DNA of 57,262 nt from Chthoniobacter flavus. GTDB taxonomy: Bacteria > Verrucomicrobiota > Verrucomicrobiia > Chthoniobacterales > Terrimicrobiaceae. Positions within the stretch are counted from its first letter, which is position 1; each line of letters begins with the position of its first letter. This document shows, piece after piece, positions 1-8,360 of the stretch. Position numbers and translations under genes: made by a program. The stretch is taken from assembly GCA_945860745.1 (NCBI GenBank), contig CAMASH010000012.1:1-57262 (forward strand). The letters are read 5' to 3'. A model generated the notes under the pieces. It did not search any database. It was given only the letters and a program-made list of their open reading frames with translations, and was not told where the DNA came from.

Positions 1-280
1 TTTTTTCATAGTCGGGCAAAGACACAAAATGTCTTCCCTTCGGGATGACCGCAAACTCCCCGTTTTCATCCACATAGCGGAGGTCATGCAGACCCCAGTT
101 AAAATGGATGACATCCCATTGTGTGTCCCCCAGCCAAATGTCGAGTTTGTCGAGAGCCAGCCGGGTGGAGCCGCAGTTTTCGTTGGGACGATGAACCTCC
201 GCGACGTCACGGAAGAGATCTTTGACCAACGGCGCGTATCCCTCGGAGATGGAGTCTCCAATCAGTAAAACCCGGATCAT
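1..280 (-). CDS. SGNH/GDSL-type hydrolase, N-terminal part (runs off the window)
   Basis: The reading frame starts at ATG 280 and stays open to the window edge (93 codons visible). The protein begins MIRVLLIGDSISEGY, which carries the block I GDS motif with the nucleophilic serine at residue 10, and continues to WDVIHFNWGLHDL. That second stretch sits where SGNH enzymes have the block III GxND motif; here it reads GLHDL, as in many carbohydrate-esterase-like members. The family hydrolyses esters, often removing acetyl groups from glycans, which suits a gene at the tail of a rhamnosidase operon. No signal peptide is visible, so a cytoplasmic location is likely. It follows the RraA-like gene by 30 bases. 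The C-terminal catalytic DxxH block is outside the window, so activity cannot be judged. Confidence 0.75.
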   Translation of the reverse strand, partial: MIRVLLIGDSISEGYAPLVKDLFRDVAEVHRPNENCGSTRLALDKLDIWLGDTQWDVIHFNWGLHDLRYVDENGEFAVIPKGRHFVSLPDYEK

Positions 281-310
281 CGCAAGAACGTTCTGACTGC
301 GTAAGGTTTC

Positions 311-1069
311 CTAGAGCCCATCGCAATCTTTGATGCCCCGGATAAGGACGCTGCACTCCTCCGCGAGGATCCCGATCTGTGCTTGCTTCTCCTGAGGGGT
401 CAGTGAAGTGCTTCGCACCAGGACGTGAGCGGCCTTTTCGAAGTCCACGACGTAGCGGCAGGCGCGGACCACCGTGTCCCATCCTTGGCTTGGAACCACA
501 ATGACCCCGTCCCTGTCCCCGTGGACGATGGATCCGGTTTCGATTGTCAGTCCACCAACCGTCACCGGGCCGCCGAGGTCGCTCCACCGGAGACTGTAAT
601 GATTGGCAACCGAGCCCCCTCCAAAAGTGGTCAGGCCCGCCTTACAAATGTCGTGAAGGTCACGGACACCGCCATTAGTGACACAGCCGGCCGCGCCGGC
701 CGATCGAAAAAGCTTTGCCATCCCATCGCCCAGCACCGCGGAACCCGATCGGTTTCCGAGTGACTCAATGACGACGATCTTCGGGATGGCCGTCCGCCCC
801 AGCCGCTCCACCAATTGGTAATAGAGGGCATTCCCGCTATCCGGGGAGTTCTCGAATTCGTATTTGTGCGCGCCATCGGGCGTACTGCAATCCAGTTTGA
901 TCGTGACCGCTTCGCCCACCATGGGCGGCAGATCGGGGGTCAGGCAGCGGACTGACCAATCCGAGCAGGGGGCGTGCAGCCCCATAAACGAATAGGCATT
1001 GCATATGAGGGCCGTGGGAGAGTCTGCCAGCCGTTCGATCAACCTCCGCTTTTTTTCGAGGAGCGTCAT
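311..1069 (-). CDS. RraA/HMG-aldolase family protein
   Basis: A 252-residue protein of the RraA-like fold. The family signature is visible as TNGGVRD (residues 131-137), where Arg136 and Asp137 bind substrate and metal in the aldolase members, with a preceding glycine loop near residue 114. The family includes 4-hydroxy-4-methyl-2-oxoglutarate/4-carboxy-4-hydroxy-2-oxoadipate aldolase, 2-keto acid decarboxylases and the RNase E inhibitor RraA. Position within a carbohydrate operon favours a class II pyruvate aldolase or oxaloacetate decarboxylase role over RNase regulation; that is inference. The gene lies 7 bases downstream of the all-alpha glycosidase-like gene, so co-transcription is likely. 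About 90 residues longer than E. coli RraA, mainly at the C terminus. Confidence 0.85.
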   Translation of the reverse strand: MTLLEKKRRLIERLADSPTALICNAYSFMGLHAPCSDWSVRCLTPDLPPMVGEAVTIKLDCSTPDGAHKYEFENSPDSGNALYYQLVERLGRTAIPKIVVIESLGNRSGSAVLGDGMAKLFRSAGAAGCVTNGGVRDLHDICKAGLTTFGGGSVANHYSLRWSDLGGPVTVGGLTIETGSIVHGDRDGVIVVPSQGWDTVVRACRYVVDFEKAAHVLVRSTSLTPQEKQAQIGILAEECSVLIRGIKDCDGL

Positions 1070-1076
1070 TCTGTGC

Positions 1077-2330
1077 TCAAAGGAGATCTCCGCTCAATCT
1101 CAGCTTCCAATAGCCGGATAACCAGTGGACGTGCAGTTCGCATATATAGGCATCACGCATATCGTCACCGGTTTCGCGGGTATCGAGATCCGCCTTGTGG
1201 AGTCCGCGCCTGAGATGATAGAAACGATCGCGGGAATTGCATTCATTCAGACATTTAATTGCAAGGTCGGCGTAACCGTTTCCGGGCAGCATATGATTTG
1301 CCGCGCACAAGTAGTCGGCCGCGAAGCCTTCGAACTCATACCTCTGGTTCATATTGACGCGATCCGTCACGCTCGAAACCAAAAGTCGGGCCTGGTGTCT
1401 GGCGGCCGCAAGCCAGAAATTTTTTAAATCCGGCCTCAACTCCATGAGGCGTTCCAAGACATTGATCGTGAGACCGTTCATGCACCCCCAAACCGCCTCC
1501 CCGGGCGGCTTGAGCGCTCCCTTGAGCTCCTGCCAGATTTCAAATCCGTGCTGAAATTTTCTGCACGGGCTCCAACTTTGCGCCAGGGAATAAAGATACA
1601 GAAAGTAGCTGGCGGCCATCGAATGGGTCTCGAGACGTTTCCACCAGATCGCCTCCCCGAGATAAATTCCGGCGAAGTCGTGATCGTACCACCAATCGGC
1701 AAAGGAAACGATCATTTCTTCAATGGTTTTCTTTTCAACCTCGTCTGCCATGACGCGATGGTAGCTTTGAAGCCCGAGAGTCACTTCGCAATACTGATCG
1801 ACACTGCATTCATGCATCCCTTTGAAGCTTCGCAATCCGTCATAGGGCTTGGGAAACCATCCGAGCCCGCCTCCGCCAAGGGATTGCTCTACGCTGGCGC
1901 CACCTTTCCAAATTGCGACGACTCCCTCGAACGCGGTGCGGGCAAATTCCCTTGTTTCTGCTGAGCCGGTGACCTCATACTTCGCGCAGAGAGCGTCGAG
2001 ATAGGTTCCGGTGGCCTGGCCGGTGTTCTCATAGTTGATCCAAATTGGCTTGATGGCTTGCGGAATAGCGGATCTTTCGACAAATGTGCCTTTGCCATCG
2101 AAGCGGTCCTTAATCTCGTCCAATCGGTAAGGCTTCATTGTCGCCGCATTGACGGAGCAGAGGATAATTCCATCCTGGTCGCGAAAAATTTCTTCGACCA
2201 CCCTTTGGGCGGTATTCTCGATCTCCTCCAGGGTATTGCCGTAGGCCAGGGGGGGGAAAGTCCCCGAAAAAACATCGTGCAGAGTATCTGACTTTTTCAT
2301 GCTTTGGGAGATGCGTAACGGAGTTGTCAT
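1077..2330 (-). CDS. all-alpha (six-hairpin) glycosidase-like protein
   Basis: About 417 residues. The open frame extends much further upstream, but that part overlaps the aldo/keto reductase gene and is not protein-like. I start at ATG 2330, which has a GGAAAGG 10-12 bases upstream; ATG 2300 (MKKSDT) is the alternative. The protein is rich in amphipathic helices with Trp and Tyr clusters (WWYDHDF, YLGEAIWWKRLETH), typical of (alpha/alpha)6 toroid hydrolases such as GH88, GH105 or GH127. I could not assign a family. It is a distant paralogue of the gene at 17697-18971: both are about 420 residues and share a xSTDQ/xSVDQ helix followed by an aromatic segment. No signal peptide, so probably cytoplasmic. 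The substrate is unknown. Confidence 0.75.
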   Translation of the reverse strand: MTTPLRISQSMKKSDTLHDVFSGTFPPLAYGNTLEEIENTAQRVVEEIFRDQDGIILCSVNAATMKPYRLDEIKDRFDGKGTFVERSAIPQAIKPIWINYENTGQATGTYLDALCAKYEVTGSAETREFARTAFEGVVAIWKGGASVEQSLGGGGLGWFPKPYDGLRSFKGMHECSVDQYCEVTLGLQSYHRVMADEVEKKTIEEMIVSFADWWYDHDFAGIYLGEAIWWKRLETHSMAASYFLYLYSLAQSWSPCRKFQHGFEIWQELKGALKPPGEAVWGCMNGLTINVLERLMELRPDLKNFWLAAARHQARLLVSSVTDRVNMNQRYEFEGFAADYLCAANHMLPGNGYADLAIKCLNECNSRDRFYHLRRGLHKADLDTRETGDDMRDAYICELHVHWLSGYWKLRLSGDLL

Positions 2331-2437
2331 AACCAAGATAAAACCTTTCCGGCACATTACCGGCGGACGATAGCGCGGAAAGAGCAGCTGCGTGGTAACA
2401 TTTCTTGTCCACGATATGGCGGGAGAAATTGAGAGAC

Positions 2438-3421
2438 CTAGTGGATGAACATCCCCAACTGCTCGTCGCGGCGATCGGTGGCAAGGGGGGGTTCTTTGGT
2501 CAATCCGGACAGTTCGTTTCTCAACTCGCCCGACACGGGAAAATCCAGGGCGGCCAGTGCCAGATCGATGTGCTCGAGAGTTCTGGCCCCGACGATTGCG
2601 GCAGTTACCGCCGGATGGGAGCCCGCCCACGCAATGGAAACCGTTGCGGGAGTCCAGTTCCGTGCGGCGCAAAAGTTTACGAATCTCCGGGTTGCCTCCT
2701 GATAGTCTTCGTCTCCGTAACGGGCGGAATAAAACTTATTTTGCGAGATTCGCCCGGTTGCATTCTGGTCCGCATGGTATTTGCCCGTCAGCATACCTGC
2801 CGCGGTCGGGCTGTAGCAGATTACGCCCACATTTTCCGCCTCCGCCATCGGAAGAATCTCCACCTCAGCCTGCCGTTTCAACAGATTGTACATCGGCTGG
2901 ACACACTCGAAGCGGCGGAGACTTCTTCGGTCGGAGATGGCCAGCCCCTTCATGATCTGCCAGGCGGCGGCGTTGCTGATGGCCGGATGGAGAATCTTTC
3001 CCTGCCGCACAAGATCATCCAACGCGTCGAGGGTCTCTTCCAAGGGCGTGAGAGGGTCGAAGTTGTGAATGAAATAGAATTCAATGCGATCGGTTTGAAG
3101 CCTTTTGAGCGTTGCGTCGATCGCCCGGGTGATGTGCCGCCTCGAACAGCCCCGATTGTTGGGTCCAGGTCCGGTTCGACCCTGGAATTTTGAACCGAGG
3201 ATCCATTCCTCACGGCAGTCCTTGAGCAGGCGGCCCACGATTTCCTCGGTTTTCCCGCTTGAGTATACGTCTGCCGTGTCGAGAAAGTTCAAGCCACGAT
3301 CCCGGCATTTCTGAAAGATTGCGGCGGAGGTTTCGTAGTCCGTCTCATTGCCGAAGGTCATGGTTCCGAGGCAAAGCGGAGACACCTGCAGGCCGGTTCG
3401 CCCAATCGCTCGATATTTCAT
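2438..3421 (-). CDS. aldo/keto reductase
   Basis: A full-length 327-residue NAD(P)H-dependent aldo/keto reductase of the YghZ/Tas-like type. The catalytic tetrad can be placed: Asp48 and Tyr53 in FLDTADVY, Lys78 in GSKFQG, and His119 in FIHN. The C-terminal cofactor region IVGARTLEHI fits the family. Such enzymes interconvert sugar aldehydes or lactols with alcohols or lactones, so a role in oxidising or reducing the released sugar is likely. It lies between the downstream GH78 gene (110 bases upstream) and the all-alpha glycosidase-like gene (about 107 bases downstream). It is a different subgroup from the aldo/keto reductase at 23203-24165. Confidence 0.92.
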   Translation of the reverse strand: MKYRAIGRTGLQVSPLCLGTMTFGNETDYETSAAIFQKCRDRGLNFLDTADVYSSGKTEEIVGRLLKDCREEWILGSKFQGRTGPGPNNRGCSRRHITRAIDATLKRLQTDRIEFYFIHNFDPLTPLEETLDALDDLVRQGKILHPAISNAAAWQIMKGLAISDRRSLRRFECVQPMYNLLKRQAEVEILPMAEAENVGVICYSPTAAGMLTGKYHADQNATGRISQNKFYSARYGDEDYQEATRRFVNFCAARNWTPATVSIAWAGSHPAVTAAIVGARTLEHIDLALAALDFPVSGELRNELSGLTKEPPLATDRRDEQLGMFIH

Positions 3422-3531
3422 AAATTAATCCGGTAATTTTGGTTGGCGTCGCCCTCCGCGATTCTTGTCGGAGACTCCGGGTTTGCCAGCGGAGCAGGAG
3501 TTGATCCCGGATGGTCCATCATGAGTTCACC

Positions 3532-5913
3532 TCACACGCGTGCCGACACTTTTCTTGTTTCCACCCGCTTCAGTCGGACGGTTTGTAATCCCGCCTGCAG
3601 TTTTACACGCTGCTGTCCATAGACGAATTCACCGGCGAGACCGCGGGGGAGCTCGATCTCTGCGATAATCTTTTCGGTTTTTACGCGATAGCGGATTCTA
3701 ATCATCCCTCGAGGATGCGGACAGGACGCCGTCACATCCTGCAATTCGCCGATGTGGGGAGCGATGCGGACGGTGCGGAATCCGGACGATGCCGATTGGA
3801 TCCCTGCAACGTTGGCGGTCAGATGGTAGAGGGGATGAGCGCCCCAGCCGTGACAATCCGACCGGGTGTTTGCGAAATTCTCGGGGACGGTGGTGAATCC
3901 GGATGCGAGGAAGCCGTTCCAGGGGCTGAGTCGCTTGAAGAAGATGTCTTCCCGCCCGGCAAGGAAGCAGGCTTCGAAGAGATAATGAGTGAAAAAGAGG
4001 GAAGACCGGACCATGCCTTTCCGCTTGATCATTCTGTCGAGCAACGGGCTGCCATCTTCCGGACGGACCAAGCCGCACAAGATCGCCATGATCTGGGTTT
4101 GTTCGGAAAACCATTTTCCACTCCCATCGTCTTGGAAGAGCTTCTTTCTCCCATCCCAGAACATTTGGTGGAGAGTGGTTTTCATCGCGGTGGCAATGGA
4201 ATCGTACCTCTTTGCCTGTCCGGGCTCACCAGCGTACCTCTCAAGTTGAGAAGCCAGAGAGAGGGAATAAAGAAGGATGCAATTGACGAGCATATTCACA
4301 CCGTCCTTGCTCGGTGGCACCCCCCCATTGGGATGTTCCTTCCAGTCCTCCACCCAGTCCACGAAGTTCCAAACGGATTCCGTATCCGAATAGATGCCGC
4401 GATTGTCCAAGCGCGTCAGAAAGTAGTCGAGGGAGGATCGAACGGCTGGCAATACCGATCTGACAAACGGCCGGTCGTCACGCCACATGGAAAAATCATA
4501 GACCATGCCGATCCACCAAAGGGCGAAAGTGGGAATGTATTGGACCTCCCGCGACGGCCACCGGGCCATGCACAATCCGTTGGCTTCAGTGGAAGAGGCA
4601 AATAGCTGAATCGCTTTGCGGGCGAGAGAGTCATCCCCGGATATCACATAAGTGGCCAGAGCTTCAAGGCGGCCATCCCCGCTATACAGCAATCGTTCAT
4701 AAAACGGACAATCGACAAAATTATCATGACTGCTCATCTGCAACGAGCGCAGGGATATCGGGAGGATCTCTTCTATACGGGAACTGTCACACGAAAATGC
4801 TCCATTCACCGGAAGGTCAAAACGTGTTTCCTGCAGTTTGAGATCGAGCTTCACCGGTTCGGATCCGCTTTTGACCATGAGTTCAAGATAGCGGCCAGCC
4901 CTCCAGGTCAGTGTCCGGAAGTTTCTCTCCGCTCCGCCATCGAGATGAAACTCATCCCAAATCCCGCGCAGGTATTTGTCAAAAACCGCATCGCGGTTTC
5001 CCTTCTCCATGCTTCTCGCACCCTCGAAAAGCGATTCGGCCCAGGTGAGCCTGATCAGCCCGGATTTCCCGCCCGAGGTGGTGAGCGAGGGATAGACACA
5101 ATAGTACTCTTTTAAGTCGAAGACGATTTTCCTTTCGGTTCCGGCGGGCAAAACGATCTCCCGTCCGGCAATCAGTCCCTCAAAATGTTCATGTTCATGT
5201 TTCAGGTCATCCGTGACCCGGAGCGGTCCGGTTTCTCCGGCTTTGCTGGACACGAAAACAACGCTCCCGAGCGAAACCGGAGCGGAAAATGGCAGGGGAA
5301 GTTTTGCGGGAGTGAGACAATGCCGGCCTCGTCTTTTTTTGGTGTGACCGGCATCTTCGTTTGGAATCCACGCAGGAACCTTCCCCTTCCCGCCGGCACC
5401 CCTCGCCCAATGCCATGGAAAGCTATGGGCATCGAGGGTCTGGGACGGGGGAACTCCGGTCCAACCATTGGGGAGATTGTCATGCTCAGTAAACGTGATT
5501 CCGCTCAAACGCTTCACCTTCCAAGGGGCGCAACCGGTTCCCAGCATTCCCCGGGTGGCGTTGTGGGGAGATGATAAATAGAATCCGTGGAAGACTTCCA
5601 TCTGTGCCATGGCGCTACGGCAACCACCCCACGACCAGACCATTGCGGCGAGGAGGTGGGATCCCTTGGCCAGACTCAGTTGATGGGTGTCGGAGAACCA
5701 AAGAGCCGGAACTCCCGATTCGCCGCCGCGCGCGATAACGGTGCCGTCGAGAGACAGTTCATATTGTTGGTCGGCGGCAACTTCCACGGTGACTGAGCGG
5801 GAAGAGAGAAGTTCAAACTCGAGCGTATAGCCGGCCACGACGGAGGCCATTCGCTTCACTCCGGGAAGGGCGATCCACTGAACATCGTTGTTAATGGTTT
5901 TCCGAGGGGTCAT
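3532..5913 (-). CDS. GH78-like alpha-L-rhamnosidase (second of pair)
   Basis: A 793-residue protein with GH78 architecture: N-terminal beta domains (about 1-340), an (alpha/alpha)6 barrel beginning near residue 370, and a C-terminal beta domain with the family ending GFRTVRIAPH. The hallmark acidic motif DCPQRDER appears as DCPFYERLLYSGD near residue 400, a divergent form that keeps the Glu and the trailing GD. GH78 enzymes remove terminal alpha-L-rhamnose by inversion. No signal peptide is visible, suggesting intracellular trimming of imported oligosaccharides. Its ATG overlaps the stop of the upstream GH78 gene as ATGA, so the two are translationally coupled. The divergent acid motif means substrate specificity may differ from classical rhamnosidases. 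Confidence 0.88.
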   Translation of the reverse strand: MTPRKTINNDVQWIALPGVKRMASVVAGYTLEFELLSSRSVTVEVAADQQYELSLDGTVIARGGESGVPALWFSDTHQLSLAKGSHLLAAMVWSWGGCRSAMAQMEVFHGFYLSSPHNATRGMLGTGCAPWKVKRLSGITFTEHDNLPNGWTGVPPSQTLDAHSFPWHWARGAGGKGKVPAWIPNEDAGHTKKRRGRHCLTPAKLPLPFSAPVSLGSVVFVSSKAGETGPLRVTDDLKHEHEHFEGLIAGREIVLPAGTERKIVFDLKEYYCVYPSLTTSGGKSGLIRLTWAESLFEGARSMEKGNRDAVFDKYLRGIWDEFHLDGGAERNFRTLTWRAGRYLELMVKSGSEPVKLDLKLQETRFDLPVNGAFSCDSSRIEEILPISLRSLQMSSHDNFVDCPFYERLLYSGDGRLEALATYVISGDDSLARKAIQLFASSTEANGLCMARWPSREVQYIPTFALWWIGMVYDFSMWRDDRPFVRSVLPAVRSSLDYFLTRLDNRGIYSDTESVWNFVDWVEDWKEHPNGGVPPSKDGVNMLVNCILLYSLSLASQLERYAGEPGQAKRYDSIATAMKTTLHQMFWDGRKKLFQDDGSGKWFSEQTQIMAILCGLVRPEDGSPLLDRMIKRKGMVRSSLFFTHYLFEACFLAGREDIFFKRLSPWNGFLASGFTTVPENFANTRSDCHGWGAHPLYHLTANVAGIQSASSGFRTVRIAPHIGELQDVTASCPHPRGMIRIRYRVKTEKIIAEIELPRGLAGEFVYGQQRVKLQAGLQTVRLKRVETRKVSARV

Positions 5914-8360
5914 ACGCGGTCGGGCGGCAATACCGTAGAGGGAGAGGTTTCGCGGTCCATTTCAAAGTCGTGGCGGCCCGGCCCGAAAGGCTTCTTACCC
6001 GGTATCATGGCCTGAGACCCCTGAGGGATTTCCAAGGAGACGGAAAGTCCGGCCGGAGTCCGCCTCCAGGCGATGTCGATTAACCCCAAGGGAGTTGGCA
6101 GGCATCCCCCGGCAAATTCGAGATCAAAGGCATGAGGTGTCACGGAAAACTGAACGAAACCAGGTTGCAGGGGGCGGATTCCCAGAATGACCGTTTGAAA
6201 AAAATCGACCGGAGACGTCGAAAATCCGTGGCAGAGGCTCCCTTTTCCGTTGATGGCTTCTTTTCCCGGATTGTAAACGCCGAACTCCCAGATCGTTGGT
6301 GACCCGGAGGAGACGATGTCACCCCAATACTTCCGTATGCGGTCCAGTCCATTCGGTGTGCTCTCCACAATCTTCTGAGCGGAAAAGATAAAGTGGTGAA
6401 GATACAATTCCGGTACAAGCAGGCTGGAATCGTTCAGTCCTTTCGCAAGGTCTGCCTGAATTCCCCCACGATACTCCCCCGCAATCAATGCGAGGGCGTG
6501 GGAGAGCTGGCTTGAGAGATTTGATCTGTTTCCCGCTTCGATACAGTCGCTAAGCCGTCCCGCCTCACGGTCGAAGAACACCTCGTCGAGTGAGACGGAT
6601 AGTTGCGAGATTTGTGATTTGAAATCACCCGCGGCGGCCGAACATCCCGTCTGAACCCGAAGCGCTTCATAGGTTTTCAGAGCCAGTAAGTAGAGATAAT
6701 TCAGAGGCGCAGACGTTTTTCCACTCAAGGAATACCCGTTTGCCTCGTAGGACCAGTCAAAGAAATTCCAATACTCCGAAGGGAGCGTTACCACGCCTCG
6801 TTCATCCGCATACCGACCGAATTCCTCCAATATCCGTCGAATCTTCGGAAGATACTCCTTCACCAACTCGCCGTCGCCGGTGTAGAGGAAATAGTCTTTG
6901 AGAATGAGGGCCATGAAAAGATTGGTTGCAGGCAAAGCCAGCCAGTCATCTTTCTTTCCTTCGGCCGGGCAGGGACAGGCCCCGTGGACAAATCCGTTGG
7001 CGGCGGTCTCCGAGAATGCCATTTGCAGGGCGCGGGCAGGCAGCATCCGGTCACCTGTCAGCTGAAGGAAAACCAGATTCTCCACCAGCAGATCGTTGAC
7101 CCAGAAGGTTCTTTCCCGCCAGGGGCAGTCCGTAAAGATGTCCGTCGTGCAGGCGGAAAGCGTTTCGACACAGGCCTTCCAGATTCCGTCGAGGAGAGGA
7201 TCGCTGCAATGAAAGGATGCTTTGGGATAGAGCGGATACCGGCGGTCCAGGGCCCTGACGCGATGGATGGTCAATGGGACGCGAAGATTCCTGATCACAA
7301 TCTGAACCATCCGAAATCCCCGTTCCATCAGGCTATTGCCGACAAGTTGGCGGCCATCGCGAAGGATGTAGCGATCGGCAAAATCGTAGCGTTCTCCCTT
7401 CCATCCTTCATGAGATACCCGCAGTCGCCCGTCGACCAACTGCTCTTCGTAGCCGAGGTCAATGATCGTTCCGTTAGACGCACTGATCTCCATCTCGAAC
7501 CGGCCCACAACTTCCCGTCCGAAATCAAAAACAATCGCCAGCCCGCCTCCATCCGCTGGCGGAACAATTGTCACGCCGTCCTCCGCGCTCGCATAGAGCG
7601 CTGAGAGATCATGGCGAAAAAGATCCCCGCAACCTTGATGCTCCTCATCGGTCATCAATTGCGCAACCGCCCTGTCGGTGAAATCGCTGACCATGGGCAC
7701 GATTGCAACCGCGGGAATCCCGACCGGCCGGTAAACCGTTTCCTGCAGGTGGGGGATCAATCGGGGAAGAAACCGTTTCTTCAAAACGCCGCTCGCTTTG
7801 CTGAGGCAAACGGCGTGCTCCCATTGAGAAGAATCCCGGCCCACCTGCCATCCAACTGGTTCTTGGCGGAGATCCCGCCATTCCGAGAAGCCCGTTTGCT
7901 CAGTGAAGAGCATCGCATCGCTTCTCCATTCATCCCCGGCAGCCGCCACTTCCCATGTCGCATCCGTCGTGAGAATTCCCGCGATCTCCATCACGACCCC
8001 CGGTTCAGCGGGCGCGGCGATAAAGGTCTCAATGTTCATGCAATGGCAGAGAACACCGACATCATTTCTTCCGGGCTTGAGCTGTGAGGCGACCTCATAG
8101 CTGTCGTAATAGTTGATGGTATGGGTCCCCCTGGCCGGGCCGCGGCCCATTTCCATGCCGTTGAGATAGAGCACATAGGAACTCTCCGCGCCAATGAGGA
8201 GTTCGGCGTTTTTGGGGATTTCCTCGAGCCAAAAAGTCTTTCGGGCTCGAAAGTAGTAGTTCTTCCGCCCTGCGGCATCCGGCGGCGCAATCCAGGCCGC
8301 GCCCAGCCGGGGCGGTCCACCCGCACCATTTTCGGGGAAAGACAACGGTGGAATTTTCAC
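5910..8360 (-). CDS. GH78-like alpha-L-rhamnosidase (first of pair)
   Basis: About 816 residues from GTG 8360. This start overlaps the stop of the upstream secreted protein as GTGA; the open frame upstream of it is a shadow of that gene. The N-terminal part has the jelly-roll segment YVLYLNGMEMGRGPARG typical of GH78 accessory domains. The barrel carries TDCPWRERTFW near residue 410, corresponding to the family's DCPxRxE acid motif, and the C terminus has LGIRPLQPGFVQFSV, like the usual GH78 ending. Expected to release alpha-L-rhamnose in the cytoplasm (no signal peptide seen). Coupled by ATGA to the second GH78 gene. The two are only distantly similar, so they probably act on different linkages. 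Confidence 0.9.
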   Translation of the reverse strand: MKIPPLSFPENGAGGPPRLGAAWIAPPDAAGRKNYYFRARKTFWLEEIPKNAELLIGAESSYVLYLNGMEMGRGPARGTHTINYYDSYEVASQLKPGRNDVGVLCHCMNIETFIAAPAEPGVVMEIAGILTTDATWEVAAAGDEWRSDAMLFTEQTGFSEWRDLRQEPVGWQVGRDSSQWEHAVCLSKASGVLKKRFLPRLIPHLQETVYRPVGIPAVAIVPMVSDFTDRAVAQLMTDEEHQGCGDLFRHDLSALYASAEDGVTIVPPADGGGLAIVFDFGREVVGRFEMEISASNGTIIDLGYEEQLVDGRLRVSHEGWKGERYDFADRYILRDGRQLVGNSLMERGFRMVQIVIRNLRVPLTIHRVRALDRRYPLYPKASFHCSDPLLDGIWKACVETLSACTTDIFTDCPWRERTFWVNDLLVENLVFLQLTGDRMLPARALQMAFSETAANGFVHGACPCPAEGKKDDWLALPATNLFMALILKDYFLYTGDGELVKEYLPKIRRILEEFGRYADERGVVTLPSEYWNFFDWSYEANGYSLSGKTSAPLNYLYLLALKTYEALRVQTGCSAAAGDFKSQISQLSVSLDEVFFDREAGRLSDCIEAGNRSNLSSQLSHALALIAGEYRGGIQADLAKGLNDSSLLVPELYLHHFIFSAQKIVESTPNGLDRIRKYWGDIVSSGSPTIWEFGVYNPGKEAINGKGSLCHGFSTSPVDFFQTVILGIRPLQPGFVQFSVTPHAFDLEFAGGCLPTPLGLIDIAWRRTPAGLSVSLEIPQGSQAMIPGKKPFGPGRHDFEMDRETSPSTVLPPDRV